Below are positions 1 through 7,400 of a stretch of 64,000 nt of DNA, piece by piece. This stretch comes from Ammoniphilus sp. YIM 78166. Its GTDB lineage: Bacteria > Bacillota > Bacilli > Aneurinibacillales > RAOX-1. The stretch lies in NCBI RefSeq assembly GCF_004522215.1, contig NZ_SDLR01000004.1:1-64000 (forward strand), read 5' to 3'. How positions within the stretch are numbered: the stretch's first letter is position 1; every line of letters begins with the position of its first letter. The notes under the pieces were generated by a model. That model worked only from the letters and a program-made list of their open reading frames with translations, was not told the origin of the DNA and made no database searches. A program made the position numbers and the translations under genes.

Positions 1-155
1 TCTACTCGCGTTGGCATAAGATACTTAAAAGGCGTGGAGGACATGTTGACTGACATCCTTTCCTTTACATTATTATCAGGTTTATCTCTTGTTATATCTT
101 TTGAATTCTCGCAATGGTCAGTTTTTTCCTCCCTCTGGAAATCAAGAGTCTTCGT

Positions 156-299
156 TTTATTCAGTTTCTCGCGTTCCACAGCAGGTATTTCCCCTTGGCC
201 TCTCCAAGTAAAATGTTTGGTCCAGTTATCACTAATGGAGCGTTTGAACCAAGATCGCCCATCCGTCCATTTGTCGGAAGTTCCTAGTTGCTTAATATC
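156..299 (-). pseudogene. Fragment resembling a PI-PLC/glycerophosphodiesterase family protein
   Basis: On the minus strand an open stretch of about 48 codons has no start codon and follows directly on the phoX terminator. It reads WTDGRSW, then ISDNWTKHFTWRGQGEIPA, then VEREKLNK. From memory this resembles a conserved segment of phosphatidylinositol-phospholipase-C/glycerophosphodiester phosphodiesterase-like (AIM6-type) proteins. After LNK the open frame continues into sequence that no longer resembles the family. I read it as a broken remnant; the family call is from memory and uncertain. Confidence 0.35.
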
Positions 300-308
300 A
301 AAAAAGAA

Positions 309-349
309 AAAAGATGTAAACCGGAGACTGTCCGGATTACATCTTTTTT
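309..349. terminator. Bidirectional rho-independent terminator downstream of phoX
   Basis: Near-perfect hairpin: AAAAGATGTAA, a CCGGA/TCCGG core, then TTACATCTTTT, with an A-run on one side and a T-run on the other. It lies just beyond the 3' end of the phoX gene. Confidence 0.85.
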
Positions 350-358
350 GAATGTTTT

Positions 359-1795
359 TTAGATTTTCAAGCCGAGGCGTTCAAATGCTGCCGCTTCAAG
401 AACAGACATACCGTTACGATCAGCTAACTGGGCAAACTTGTCCGAAAGCTCTGGAGTAAACGGCTTCGCTGGAACAGCGTAAGACATTTCCCTTGCGCGC
501 GCAGAGTTTCTCCGTTGGAATGGTCCCCAGATGGCAAAGGTGATACCAGGGCTTTGAATATTGACAAAAAGCGTATTTCCATCAGGCGAGAAGGTAGGAC
601 CTGCCAACTCAGAATTATTTAGACGGTTGTGGGCAAACGGATAGACTTTGCCTTCTGGGGTAATTCCCATCAGACGATCGTCGCCTGAACCATCTTCTGC
701 GTACCAAAGATCGCCCCATGGTGTCATGCAGATATTATCCGGATACTCCATATCTTTCGCATCCGATCCCTCGTAGAAAAGCTCCAATGTATTGGTCGCC
801 GGGACATAGCGGTAAACACGTCCAAGCTTTTTCTCTCCGGCAGAGGTGTCATCGAACCAGAAAACACCCGCTTGGAAAAAGGCTCCTTCTAGTCTGCTGA
901 ATTCAATGCAACCTTGTGCCTTAGCATCCTCGCGGCAAAGGTGAGGATCTAGTTGCTTCCAAACAATCTGGAACGTTTGCCCTGTTTTAAAGGTGCTTGC
1001 AGATGGATCCGTTACCGCTTCAATGGCCGCCGCATACAGCTTACCGCCTTTTTGTAATGCTCCCGGCTTTTGGCTCGTGTCATTTGGAATAAAGCGATAA
1101 AGGTAGCTTGGGCTTGCATCCTCTGTCAAGTATACATATCCAGTCGCTGGATCAATGGCACAGGCTTCATGGGCAAAGCGTCCCATATCTTTAATTGGGG
1201 TTCTAGAAAGGTCGTTCTCCGGCTGCTGCGGATCCACTTCGAATACATATCCGTGTGTAGCAGAACGGGTTTCTTCACAGGTTAGCCAAGTACCCCAAGG
1301 AGTTGCTCCTCCAGCACAATTGCGTATCGTACCTGAAGAGGTTACATATTCTTTGATCACTTCACGATTTGGACCTACAACTAGAGCAGTGGTACCCCCT
1401 TGAGCAGACGCATCATAAGGGTTGCTTCCGAATGCTGGACCCGCCCCCAGTTCATGGTTGCGGACAAGAATGGTCGTATTGTTAGGCCCTTCAAAAGCTG
1501 CCATTCCGTCAAAGGCTCCAGGAATCTTAGCTCCGTCTGTCATGAGCTCGCCTTCTCTGGAGATAATCTTGTAATGGAAGCCTTTTGGAAGATCAAGAAT
1601 ACCATTTGGATCCGAAACTAAAGGGCCATACCCGCCAAATCCACTGGTTGGATTATCGGCAGCATCTGCTAAAACTTCAGAAGAATTAAGAGAAAAGATT
1701 CCTGCGGATCCGAGAGTCAAAGCAAGAGTACCCATTCCTCCTGCTTTCAAGAAGTCTCGTCTGTTCATGCCATTTTTAGAATTTTGATTGCTCAT
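359..1795 (-). CDS. phoX: PhoX family (DUF839) Tat-exported alkaline phosphatase
   Basis: A 478-residue protein with a twin-arginine signal: NRRDFLKAGG at residues 11-20 (R12, R13), then a hydrophobic stretch to about residue 38. The rest fits the PhoX/DUF839 fold, a beta-propeller phosphatase using Ca and Fe; recognisable blocks are the NHE-type motif (VRNHELG), the GGxTPWGTWLTCEE block and the DNICMTPWGDLWYAEDG block. Such enzymes release phosphate from organic monoesters and diesters outside the membrane. The start is supported by GGAGAGAG upstream. It is monocistronic with its own terminator. A PhoP-box-like repeat lies upstream, in line with membership of the Pho regulon, and a putative phosphite operon is 1.7 kb away. 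Confidence 0.85.
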   Translation of the reverse strand: MSNQNSKNGMNRRDFLKAGGMGTLALTLGSAGIFSLNSSEVLADAADNPTSGFGGYGPLVSDPNGILDLPKGFHYKIISREGELMTDGAKIPGAFDGMAAFEGPNNTTILVRNHELGAGPAFGSNPYDASAQGGTTALVVGPNREVIKEYVTSSGTIRNCAGGATPWGTWLTCEETRSATHGYVFEVDPQQPENDLSRTPIKDMGRFAHEACAIDPATGYVYLTEDASPSYLYRFIPNDTSQKPGALQKGGKLYAAAIEAVTDPSASTFKTGQTFQIVWKQLDPHLCREDAKAQGCIEFSRLEGAFFQAGVFWFDDTSAGEKKLGRVYRYVPATNTLELFYEGSDAKDMEYPDNICMTPWGDLWYAEDGSGDDRLMGITPEGKVYPFAHNRLNNSELAGPTFSPDGNTLFVNIQSPGITFAIWGPFQRRNSARAREMSYAVPAKPFTPELSDKFAQLADRNGMSVLEAAAFERLGLKI

Positions 1796-1876
1796 AATTA
1801 AATCTCTCTCCTATCTACTTTTTTTATAGCACTAATAGTAGAATAGCTTTGAAACTTTAATTACATATTGAAATCT

Positions 1877-1904
1877 TGTAACGATTCAGTATAGAAATTG
1901 TTAA
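1877..1904 (-). promoter_or_regulatory. Candidate PhoP box upstream of phoX
   Basis: On the minus strand TTAACA, TATACT and GTTACA sit in register with 5-base spacers, resembling the direct repeats (TTAACA-like, about 11-base period) bound by PhoP in Bacillus. One repeat is perfect and two are approximate, so this is a candidate only. It lies about 80-110 bases upstream of the phoX start. Confidence 0.4.
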
Positions 1905-1923
1905 AACGTTAAGATATTTTCAC

Positions 1924-1962
1924 AAAAAAAGCTGTTTTCCTTCATAAGAAGGAAAACAGCTT
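1924..1962 (-). terminator. Rho-independent terminator
   Basis: A perfect 15-base stem (AAGCTGTTTTCCTTC / GAAGGAAAACAGCTT) with loop ATAA. The A-run at 1924-1930 gives a U-tail on the minus strand, so it terminates transcription coming from the aspartokinase remnant side. Confidence 0.85.
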
Positions 1963-2070
1963 GCTGACACTTTATGCAAGGTTGAGCTGAACAGGATCGA
2001 ACCGATAACCTCCTGCTTGCACCGAACAACAGTTCATCGAATTGAAAATCGCCTCTTACCACACCGTGGA

Positions 2071-2350
2071 TTACACAGACAAACTTGCCACTTTTCCTTT
2101 AGTATTACTATAAACCCCAAAAAACTCCTGGTAGAGGACATGGACGGCTTTTTTCATGTGGTTCTTCTTAACCCCAAACATCATGCCGACTTCTGAGCAG
2201 CCTTGATTGATGAGTTCCACATTGATCTTTTGCCTGGAGAAGAAGCAATGCCAGCCACTAAGTTTGAGTCTGCTTCTCGCCTGCTGAAATCATGGTTCCC
2301 GGTGCAGATGGATTGTTTGTGTTTTTTATACAGATAGGAACCTTCGCACA
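2071..2350 (-). pseudogene. Aspartokinase gene remnant with internal deletion
   Basis: This stretch aligns base by base with the 3' part of the intact aspartokinase gene at 7401-8792. Positions 2071-2240 match 7401-7570 without gaps. Then about 313 bases (7571-7883) are missing, and 2241-2350 match 7884-7993. The residue block SRREADSNLVAGIAS is shared exactly. Substitutions and the deletion destroy the frame, and the first about 270 codons are absent. It is a decayed partial copy, from either an old duplication or transfer of a related allele. Confidence 0.9.
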
Positions 2351-2552
2351 TTCGGGGATTGGTATCTTTACACACAATGAGCACGCTTGTTTAACAGGAT
2401 GGACCACCTTCCAAGAGATTATTATTCATCCCCAATCCGTATAGCAACATTATTAGCTGAACTAAGTATGGTATAATGATGGTTACAAATTTCCTATAAT
2501 TAAATCATCCATGCTCTAAAACCATGATGAGTATCAGAAGCAGGAGATAATC

Positions 2553-3458
2553 ATGAACCTTGACCAGCTTAGAGTGTTCTATATCGCAGCAGAAAAGAAA
2601 AATTTTTCTCAAACGGCTAAGGCTTTGCATATCTCTCAGCCCTCTGTCAGCCAGCAAATCCAACAGCTAGAAAACGCGCTGAACACCAAGCTCTTTGAAC
2701 GCACCACGAAGTCCATACGATTGACGGAAGCCGGGAACATCTTGTTCCATTACGCTGAGCGAATTATCCATCTGGCAGAAAGCGCAGAAAAAGAAATATC
2801 CCTGCTATCCGAGGCCCTAACTGGTGAGATTCACATCGGAGCCAGTACGACCATTGGAGAGCATGTGCTTCCCTATGTCCTCGGCAAGTTTAAAATGGAG
2901 TACCCGAAGGTCACCCTTCGCATGCATATTAACAATTCACAGCAAATTATTGATCAGCTGTCAAATCAAGAAATTCAGCTCGGATTCGTTGAGTCCACGT
3001 TGCGCCACCCCAAGCTCCATTATCAACCTCTGCTTGAAGATGAGCTGGTCGTCGTCAGTTCCAGGACCTCTCCTCATCCATTGCTTGGAGACAGGGATTC
3101 CATCACACCCTATGAATTGTTTTCTCTCCCCCTCATCTTGAGGGAGCCCGGCTCGGGAACAAGGCAAGTCATTGAAGAAAGCTTAGATAAGCTGGATCTC
3201 GACCCCGGAAAGCTTCATATCGTGATGGAGTTAGGGAACACGGAAGCCGTGAAGGCTGCTGTAGAAACCGGAATGGGCCTCTCCATTCTATCCCGATTCG
3301 CCTTGCAGCGTGAGCTCAAATTGCAAACACTAAAAATCCTTACCATGAAGGGATTACATTTCCGCCGTTCTTTTTACCTCGTGTATGATAAAAGCAAAGT
3401 ATTGCCGAATCAATCTGAAACGTTTTTACATTTTATCCTCCGGTATTTTGATTCATAA
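2553..3458 (+). CDS. LysR family transcriptional regulator (PtxE-like by context)
   Basis: A 301-residue LysR-type regulator. The N-terminal winged helix-turn-helix covers residues 1-60 (MNLDQLRVFYIAAEKKNFSQ, then the SQPSVSQQIQQLE recognition helix). The C-terminal part is a periplasmic-binding-protein-like effector domain of the CysL/CbbR type, with the LREPGSGTR block. It is transcribed toward the phosphite-dehydrogenase-like gene and shares a terminator with it. In Pseudomonas stutzeri the ptx locus also ends with a LysR gene (ptxE), so regulation of the neighbouring operon is the likely role; this is inference from context. A TATAAT at 2472-2477 is a possible -10 box. Confidence 0.85.
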   Translation: MNLDQLRVFYIAAEKKNFSQTAKALHISQPSVSQQIQQLENALNTKLFERTTKSIRLTEAGNILFHYAERIIHLAESAEKEISLLSEALTGEIHIGASTTIGEHVLPYVLGKFKMEYPKVTLRMHINNSQQIIDQLSNQEIQLGFVESTLRHPKLHYQPLLEDELVVVSSRTSPHPLLGDRDSITPYELFSLPLILREPGSGTRQVIEESLDKLDLDPGKLHIVMELGNTEAVKAAVETGMGLSILSRFALQRELKLQTLKILTMKGLHFRRSFYLVYDKSKVLPNQSETFLHFILRYFDS

Positions 3459-3489
3459 AAAGCTTTCCCCGAAGGGGGAAAGCTTTCCT
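3457..3489. terminator. Shared terminator between convergent lysR-type and ptxD-like genes
   Basis: Hairpin AAAGCTTTCCCC / GGGGAAAGCTTT (12-base arms, short GAAG loop) between two convergent genes; it can serve both. Confidence 0.8.
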
Positions 3490-3505
3490 TAGCATACAAC
3501 TTTTC

Positions 3506-4519
3506 TTATTTCACCAAGGCTTGAATTTTTACTCCATTCACAGCTCCTGACGGCTGTTCCCCTTGAAGGGCTGCGAGCAGCTGACGGGCACTGGACAGGG
3601 CTAATCGATTCCTGGCCTCTACCGTTCCTGTTCCAATATGCGGAGTGAACACGGTTTTTGCTTGCTCGCCTATCAACTCCTCCGGAATGTAATCCGGACG
3701 GTGAGGATTCATAGGGTCCTCGAATTCAAAGACGTCTGCCGCGTATCCGGCAAGCTTTCCTTGCTTTAGCGCTTGGCTTACCGCTTGTTCATCCACGGTG
3801 GATCCCCTGCTAATGTTGATTAAGTAGCTTCCCGTTTTGATCCCCATAAGCTGTTCTTCACCAATCAGATGATAGGTTTCCTCCATTAAATTGACCGCTA
3901 CGATCACAAAATCACTGGTTGCCAGCAAGCTGTCCAAGTCCTTGTACTGAATTCCCAGCCTCTCCTCCTTTTCTGGAAAAGGCGTTACATCCGTGTAGCA
4001 TATCTCTACGTCAAATCCTTTGGCTCTTCTTGCAATCGCTTCGCCGATGGAGCCTAGTCCGATGATACCGAGCTTGGAATGGTGAAAGTCCTTGCCCAGT
4101 AGATGGGTGGCATGCCAACCGGAAAAAGCTCCTTGTCTTACATGGGGATCACCCAGCAAGAGATTTCGGGAGACAGCCAAGAGTAAACCGATGGCCAGAT
4201 CGGCCGTGGAATCGGTGAGGGCATCTGGGTTGATGGTAACCATGATGCCGCGCCGCGTGCATTCCTCCACATCAATATTGTCGTATCCTTTGCCGAAGCT
4301 GCTGACAACCTTCACCCGGGGACAATGGTCAAGAATCTCCGCATCAATAACATCCGGCACAAAGATCAAGAGAGCATCCGCATCCGCTGCTCGCGCGATA
4401 AATTGCTCCTTGCTTAATGGGACGATTCCATCGTAATAATCCACTTCACAGGATTGTTTAATCATTTCAACGCCGACATCTGGCATCCAATGGGAAATAA
4501 ACACTTTCGGTCTGTTCAA
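3506..4519 (-). CDS. ptxD: NAD-dependent phosphite dehydrogenase-like D-2-hydroxyacid dehydrogenase
   Basis: A 337-residue D-2-hydroxyacid dehydrogenase family protein. It matches remembered P. stutzeri PtxD (336 aa) along its length. Shared marks are a Lys in the FGKGYDN loop (K77, PtxD K76) where ordinary hydroxyacid dehydrogenases carry a small residue, SGW (W135, PtxD W134), R238 (R237), the GYAADVFEFED block with E267 (E266), and FTPHIG with H294 (H292). The Rossmann motif GxGxxG is at 154-159, and D177 after strand 2 favours NAD over NADP. PtxD oxidises phosphite to phosphate. The gene is last in an operon after three phn-type transporter genes, 11 bases from phnE. Substrate is inferred; a glyoxylate/hydroxypyruvate reductase role is the alternative. 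Confidence 0.8.
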   Translation of the reverse strand: MNRPKVFISHWMPDVGVEMIKQSCEVDYYDGIVPLSKEQFIARAADADALLIFVPDVIDAEILDHCPRVKVVSSFGKGYDNIDVEECTRRGIMVTINPDALTDSTADLAIGLLLAVSRNLLLGDPHVRQGAFSGWHATHLLGKDFHHSKLGIIGLGSIGEAIARRAKGFDVEICYTDVTPFPEKEERLGIQYKDLDSLLATSDFVIVAVNLMEETYHLIGEEQLMGIKTGSYLINISRGSTVDEQAVSQALKQGKLAGYAADVFEFEDPMNPHRPDYIPEELIGEQAKTVFTPHIGTGTVEARNRLALSSARQLLAALQGEQPSGAVNGVKIQALVK

Positions 4520-4530
4520 CGTTATCTCTC

Positions 4531-5355
4531 CTAACTGTTCAATTTTTTTCGTATGGTATTTCCAAAGGCGTCCACGAGCTGCACCATGAGGAAGACAACG
4601 ACCAGGATGGCCAGCACCTCTTGATACTGCATCACACGCAACGAGGCGATCAATTGAAAGCCTACTCCACCTGCTCCAATCATGCCGACCACAGTCGACG
4701 CGCGGAAATTATATTCCCACCGGTACAGGGTAAAATCTATACCATGACTGATGATCTGAGGGATGACACTAAACACAATTACATGGAAGCGAGAGCCTCC
4801 GGAGGCTTCTACAGCTTCAATCAGCCCTTTATCCACCTTATCAATGGCTTCTGCATAGAACTTCCCCAGCATCCCGGCGGAATGCAAGCCTAACGCCAGG
4901 ATTCCCGGCAAAATACCAAAGCCCACGGAGGCGACAAATATGATCGCTAGAATTAATTCCGGAATGGTACGAAGCGCATTGAATAATCCCTTGACTAGAT
5001 AACGGACCGTTGGATGAACCGATGTCGTCTCGGCTGCCATAAAGCCTAGAGGAAACGCTAGGACCACGGCTAGCAGGGTAGCCATGACGCTCATGGCCAG
5101 CGTTTCGATAACCGGTTTTCCTAACGTCGTAACCACGGCAAAATCAGGGGGAAACATTTCCCCAACGATTCGCGACAGATTTTTTAAGATATCGCCTGAG
5201 GTTAAAGAATCCCAGCTTACCATCAGGGTGTAAAAGAAGGATCCTAACACTAATAGGGAAAAAACTCCCGTTATCCAACCCCAGCCCGTCCACAAGCTCC
5301 GTTGTGGAGCGGGTGATTGTCTTAAGGTTATGGCCGCTTGCTGTTCTCGTTTCAT
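4531..5355 (-). CDS. phnE: Phosphonate/phosphite ABC transporter permease (PhnE/PtxC type)
   Basis: A 274-residue inner-membrane permease with a hydrophobic N-terminal segment at about residues 30-50, followed by a binding-protein-dependent transport permease domain with about five further helices. The PhnE family pattern is visible (LRTIPELILAIIF, the coupling block EAVEASGG, then the YRWEYNFRASTVVGMIGAGG end). Its start codon overlaps the stop of the binding-protein gene, so the two are translationally coupled. Together with the ATPase and binding protein it forms one importer. With ptxD next in line, phosphite is the best-guess substrate. Confidence 0.88.
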   Translation of the reverse strand: MKREQQAAITLRQSPAPQRSLWTGWGWITGVFSLLVLGSFFYTLMVSWDSLTSGDILKNLSRIVGEMFPPDFAVVTTLGKPVIETLAMSVMATLLAVVLAFPLGFMAAETTSVHPTVRYLVKGLFNALRTIPELILAIIFVASVGFGILPGILALGLHSAGMLGKFYAEAIDKVDKGLIEAVEASGGSRFHVIVFSVIPQIISHGIDFTLYRWEYNFRASTVVGMIGAGGVGFQLIASLRVMQYQEVLAILVVVFLMVQLVDAFGNTIRKKLNS

Positions 5356-6236
5356 TACATCTTCTCCAAATCGAGGCCTAGAAGTTTCACCATATTGCGG
5401 ATGACATCATAGTCCTGGTCCTGAATTGGGGCAAAGCCTTCCCCTTTCAAGGCCTCTAGCACTGATGCGTCCTTCAGGTTAAAGAAAGCTTGCTTAATGG
5501 ATTCTTGCAGCTCCGGATCCAGGTCAGAGCTCAGGACCCACGGGTAATTCGGATAAGGCGCCGATTCGGCAATCACCTTCACTTTGCTGGCATCAATCAT
5601 GCTTTTTTCCACGAGAGCTTCAAAGATCGGCTTGCTTAAGCCTCCTGCTTGCGCGTTTCCATTTTGCACAGCCATTGCTACGGCATCATGCGCCCCTACG
5701 AATTGCTGCTGGTAGTCCTGATCATGCTCAAGGTTGCTTTCTGCGAGGATCATTTCCTTTGGAATCATATGGCTGGAAGTGGAAGCCACATCCCCGAAAG
5801 CAACCGTCTTCCCTTCGATATCCCCTAACGTTTCAATTCCTGTTTCGGTTCCGGCAATCACGACAGCTTGGTAGGTGGGCGACCCTTTTTCTACTTTGGC
5901 CGCAAAGGCTTCCGCCTTCTCCATCTTCTGCTTCAGCAGCACATAAGATAGAGGGCCGAAATAACCGATATCGATTTTTCCATTTCTCATTGCTTCGATC
6001 ATCGAAGAATAATCCGTCGTTACCACCAATTCTACATCCATCCCTAAGGCATCCGATAAATAAGTTTTTAGCGGTTCATTATTTTTGATCACCGTTGACG
6101 GTGATTCATCCGGCAGAAGAGCCACTTTAAGTTTGTCTGGCTTGCTTGCACCTGTCGATGCATCATCATTCGCACAGCCCACAAAAAGCATAGCGGTTAT
6201 ACTTAAAATCAATAAGAGAATCATGCCCTTCTTCAT
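5355..6236 (-). CDS. phnD: Phosphonate/phosphite ABC transporter substrate-binding lipoprotein (PhnD/PtxB type)
   Basis: A 293-residue lipoprotein: signal peptide with lipobox LFVGC (lipidated Cys21). The mature part is a PhnD-family binding protein (blocks LLPDESPS, FGPLSYVLL, AFGDVASTSSHMIPK and WVLSSDL). The FGDVASTS loop resembles the segment that holds the oxyanion ligand in PhnD/PtxB proteins. It follows the ATPase gene by 20 bases and overlaps the permease gene. The ligand cannot be read from sequence alone; the neighbouring ptxD-like gene points to phosphite, with methylphosphonate or phosphate as alternatives. Confidence 0.88.
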   Translation of the reverse strand: MKKGMILLLILSITAMLFVGCANDDASTGASKPDKLKVALLPDESPSTVIKNNEPLKTYLSDALGMDVELVVTTDYSSMIEAMRNGKIDIGYFGPLSYVLLKQKMEKAEAFAAKVEKGSPTYQAVVIAGTETGIETLGDIEGKTVAFGDVASTSSHMIPKEMILAESNLEHDQDYQQQFVGAHDAVAMAVQNGNAQAGGLSKPIFEALVEKSMIDASKVKVIAESAPYPNYPWVLSSDLDPELQESIKQAFFNLKDASVLEALKGEGFAPIQDQDYDVIRNMVKLLGLDLEKM

Positions 6237-6256
6237 CTCAAAAAGCCTCCTTGGTT

Positions 6257-7036
6257 TTAGGTGAGGACAAGCGAGCCCGTCCGTTTCTTTTCCGCTTCCT
6301 TTTCTTTTTTCATCCCCAGGTCTTGCCGGCCGTAAATGTGCATGATATCCGAATCCCCTAGCTGTAAGGCCGGTCCATCATACTGAATCCTTCCATTTCG
6401 AATCCCGACGATTCGTTCACCGTATCTTTTGGCATATTCCAGCTGATGCAGATTGCAAATCATCGTGGTTCCTTTTTCTTGATTGATGCGCTTGAGCAAA
6501 GAAAGAATTTCCTCGCTCGTTACGGGGTCTAGGCTGGCGACCGGCTCATCAGCCAAAATGACCTTTGGATTCTGTAGGACCGCCCGAGCAATTCCTACCC
6601 GTTGCTTCTGCCCACCGCTTAATTGGTCTACTCGGGCATGGATTTTATCCGCCAGTCCAACTAATTCAATCGCTTCTTCCGCTTTTACCCGCTCCTCCTT
6701 AGAAAAGAAGATATTCCAATACGATTTGGTCCCGAGCAAGCCGAGCAGTACGTTTTGCAGGACAGAAAGATTGCCGATGACTTGATATTGCTGAAAGATA
6801 AAGCCTACTTTTTTTCTTATTTGACGAATATTCTTTTTTTCACAGATCGTATCATCCACCCTGATTTGCCCGCCAGTCGGCTGCACCAAGCCATTCATGC
6901 ACCGCAGTAGTGTGGACTTCCCTGCTCCGCTAGATCCTAAGATGACGAGGAACTCTTGATCCTTCACAGAGAAATTCACCTGATCCAGCACTAGATGGTC
7001 TCCAAAGCTTTTGCTCAAGTTTTCAATAGTTATCAA
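6257..7036 (-). CDS. phnC: Phosphonate/phosphite ABC transporter ATP-binding protein (PhnC/PtxA type)
   Basis: A 259-residue ABC ATPase: Walker A GSSGAGKST (residues 34-42), Q-loop FIFQQYQVIGNL, signature LSGGQ (139-143), and Walker B VILADEP (159-165). It has the PhnC-type sequence MNGLVQPTGGQI. It is the first gene of the four-gene operon phnC-phnD-phnE-ptxD, which is read on the minus strand. Energises uptake through the PhnE-type permease. Confidence 0.9.
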   Translation of the reverse strand: MITIENLSKSFGDHLVLDQVNFSVKDQEFLVILGSSGAGKSTLLRCMNGLVQPTGGQIRVDDTICEKKNIRQIRKKVGFIFQQYQVIGNLSVLQNVLLGLLGTKSYWNIFFSKEERVKAEEAIELVGLADKIHARVDQLSGGQKQRVGIARAVLQNPKVILADEPVASLDPVTSEEILSLLKRINQEKGTTMICNLHQLEYAKRYGERIVGIRNGRIQYDGPALQLGDSDIMHIYGRQDLGMKKEKEAEKKRTGSLVLT

Positions 7037-7267
7037 GTGTTTGGTTCACCCCTCTCTATTTCTTACAGGTTCTATCATCGCATGCTTATGTTAACGGGAA
7101 TGCGCTGTTTTATTAATAAATGATTAACTAATAATAGAATGTATCGATAGTACTTATTAGGTTTTCTTATAAATGAGGGATGTTGCGAAGAGAAGCAAAG
7201 TGGATTTGCTCACAAAGGTAGCAAAGATAGCCGAAGAGGAAACATAGAACTGATGTAAACCCAACAC
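7037..7267 (-). promoter_or_regulatory. Upstream region of phn/ptx operon with LysR-type box
   Basis: No gene is seen here. At 7113-7127 the sequence TTAATAAATGATTAA is a palindrome with perfect 5-base arms and contains T-N11-A, the general pattern of LysR-family operators. It lies about 80 bases upstream of the phnC start. No clear -35/-10 pair was identified. A 24-codon ORF at about 7174-7248 (+) has no ribosome binding site and is not called. Confidence 0.3.
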
Positions 7268-7316
7268 AAAAGACCCTATCTTCCATCTGTAGTTAGATGG
7301 ATGATAGGGTCTTTTT
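7268..7316 (-). terminator. Terminator of the aspartokinase gene
   Basis: Long hairpin AAAAGACCCTATC / GATAGGGTCTTTTT with an inner CCATCT/AGATGG stem, about 85 bases downstream of the aspartokinase stop codon. Confidence 0.85.
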
Positions 7317-7400
7317 ATGTTACTTACATAAAGTTATAGATACTCTTTCAGGTACATGTTTCTCGCTTATTCGGTTGCTTACCTTTCTTAGTTTTGCTTA

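Noticed and set aside
34..351. 105-codon plus-strand ORF
   Set aside because: It runs through the terminator at 309-349, has no ribosome binding site and no family resemblance; the opposite strand holds a better reading.
1980..2025. tRNA-like 3' half on the minus strand (GCAAGCAGGAGGTTATCGGTTCGATCC...)
   Set aside because: The T-loop-like TTCGATC and extra bases recall a tRNA, but no matching 5' acceptor strand or D-arm exists upstream and the T-stem has mismatches. At best a decayed remnant.
7174..7248. 24-codon plus-strand ORF MRDVAKRSK...
   Set aside because: No ribosome binding site and no conserved partner in the window, unlike the DoxX leader ORFs.
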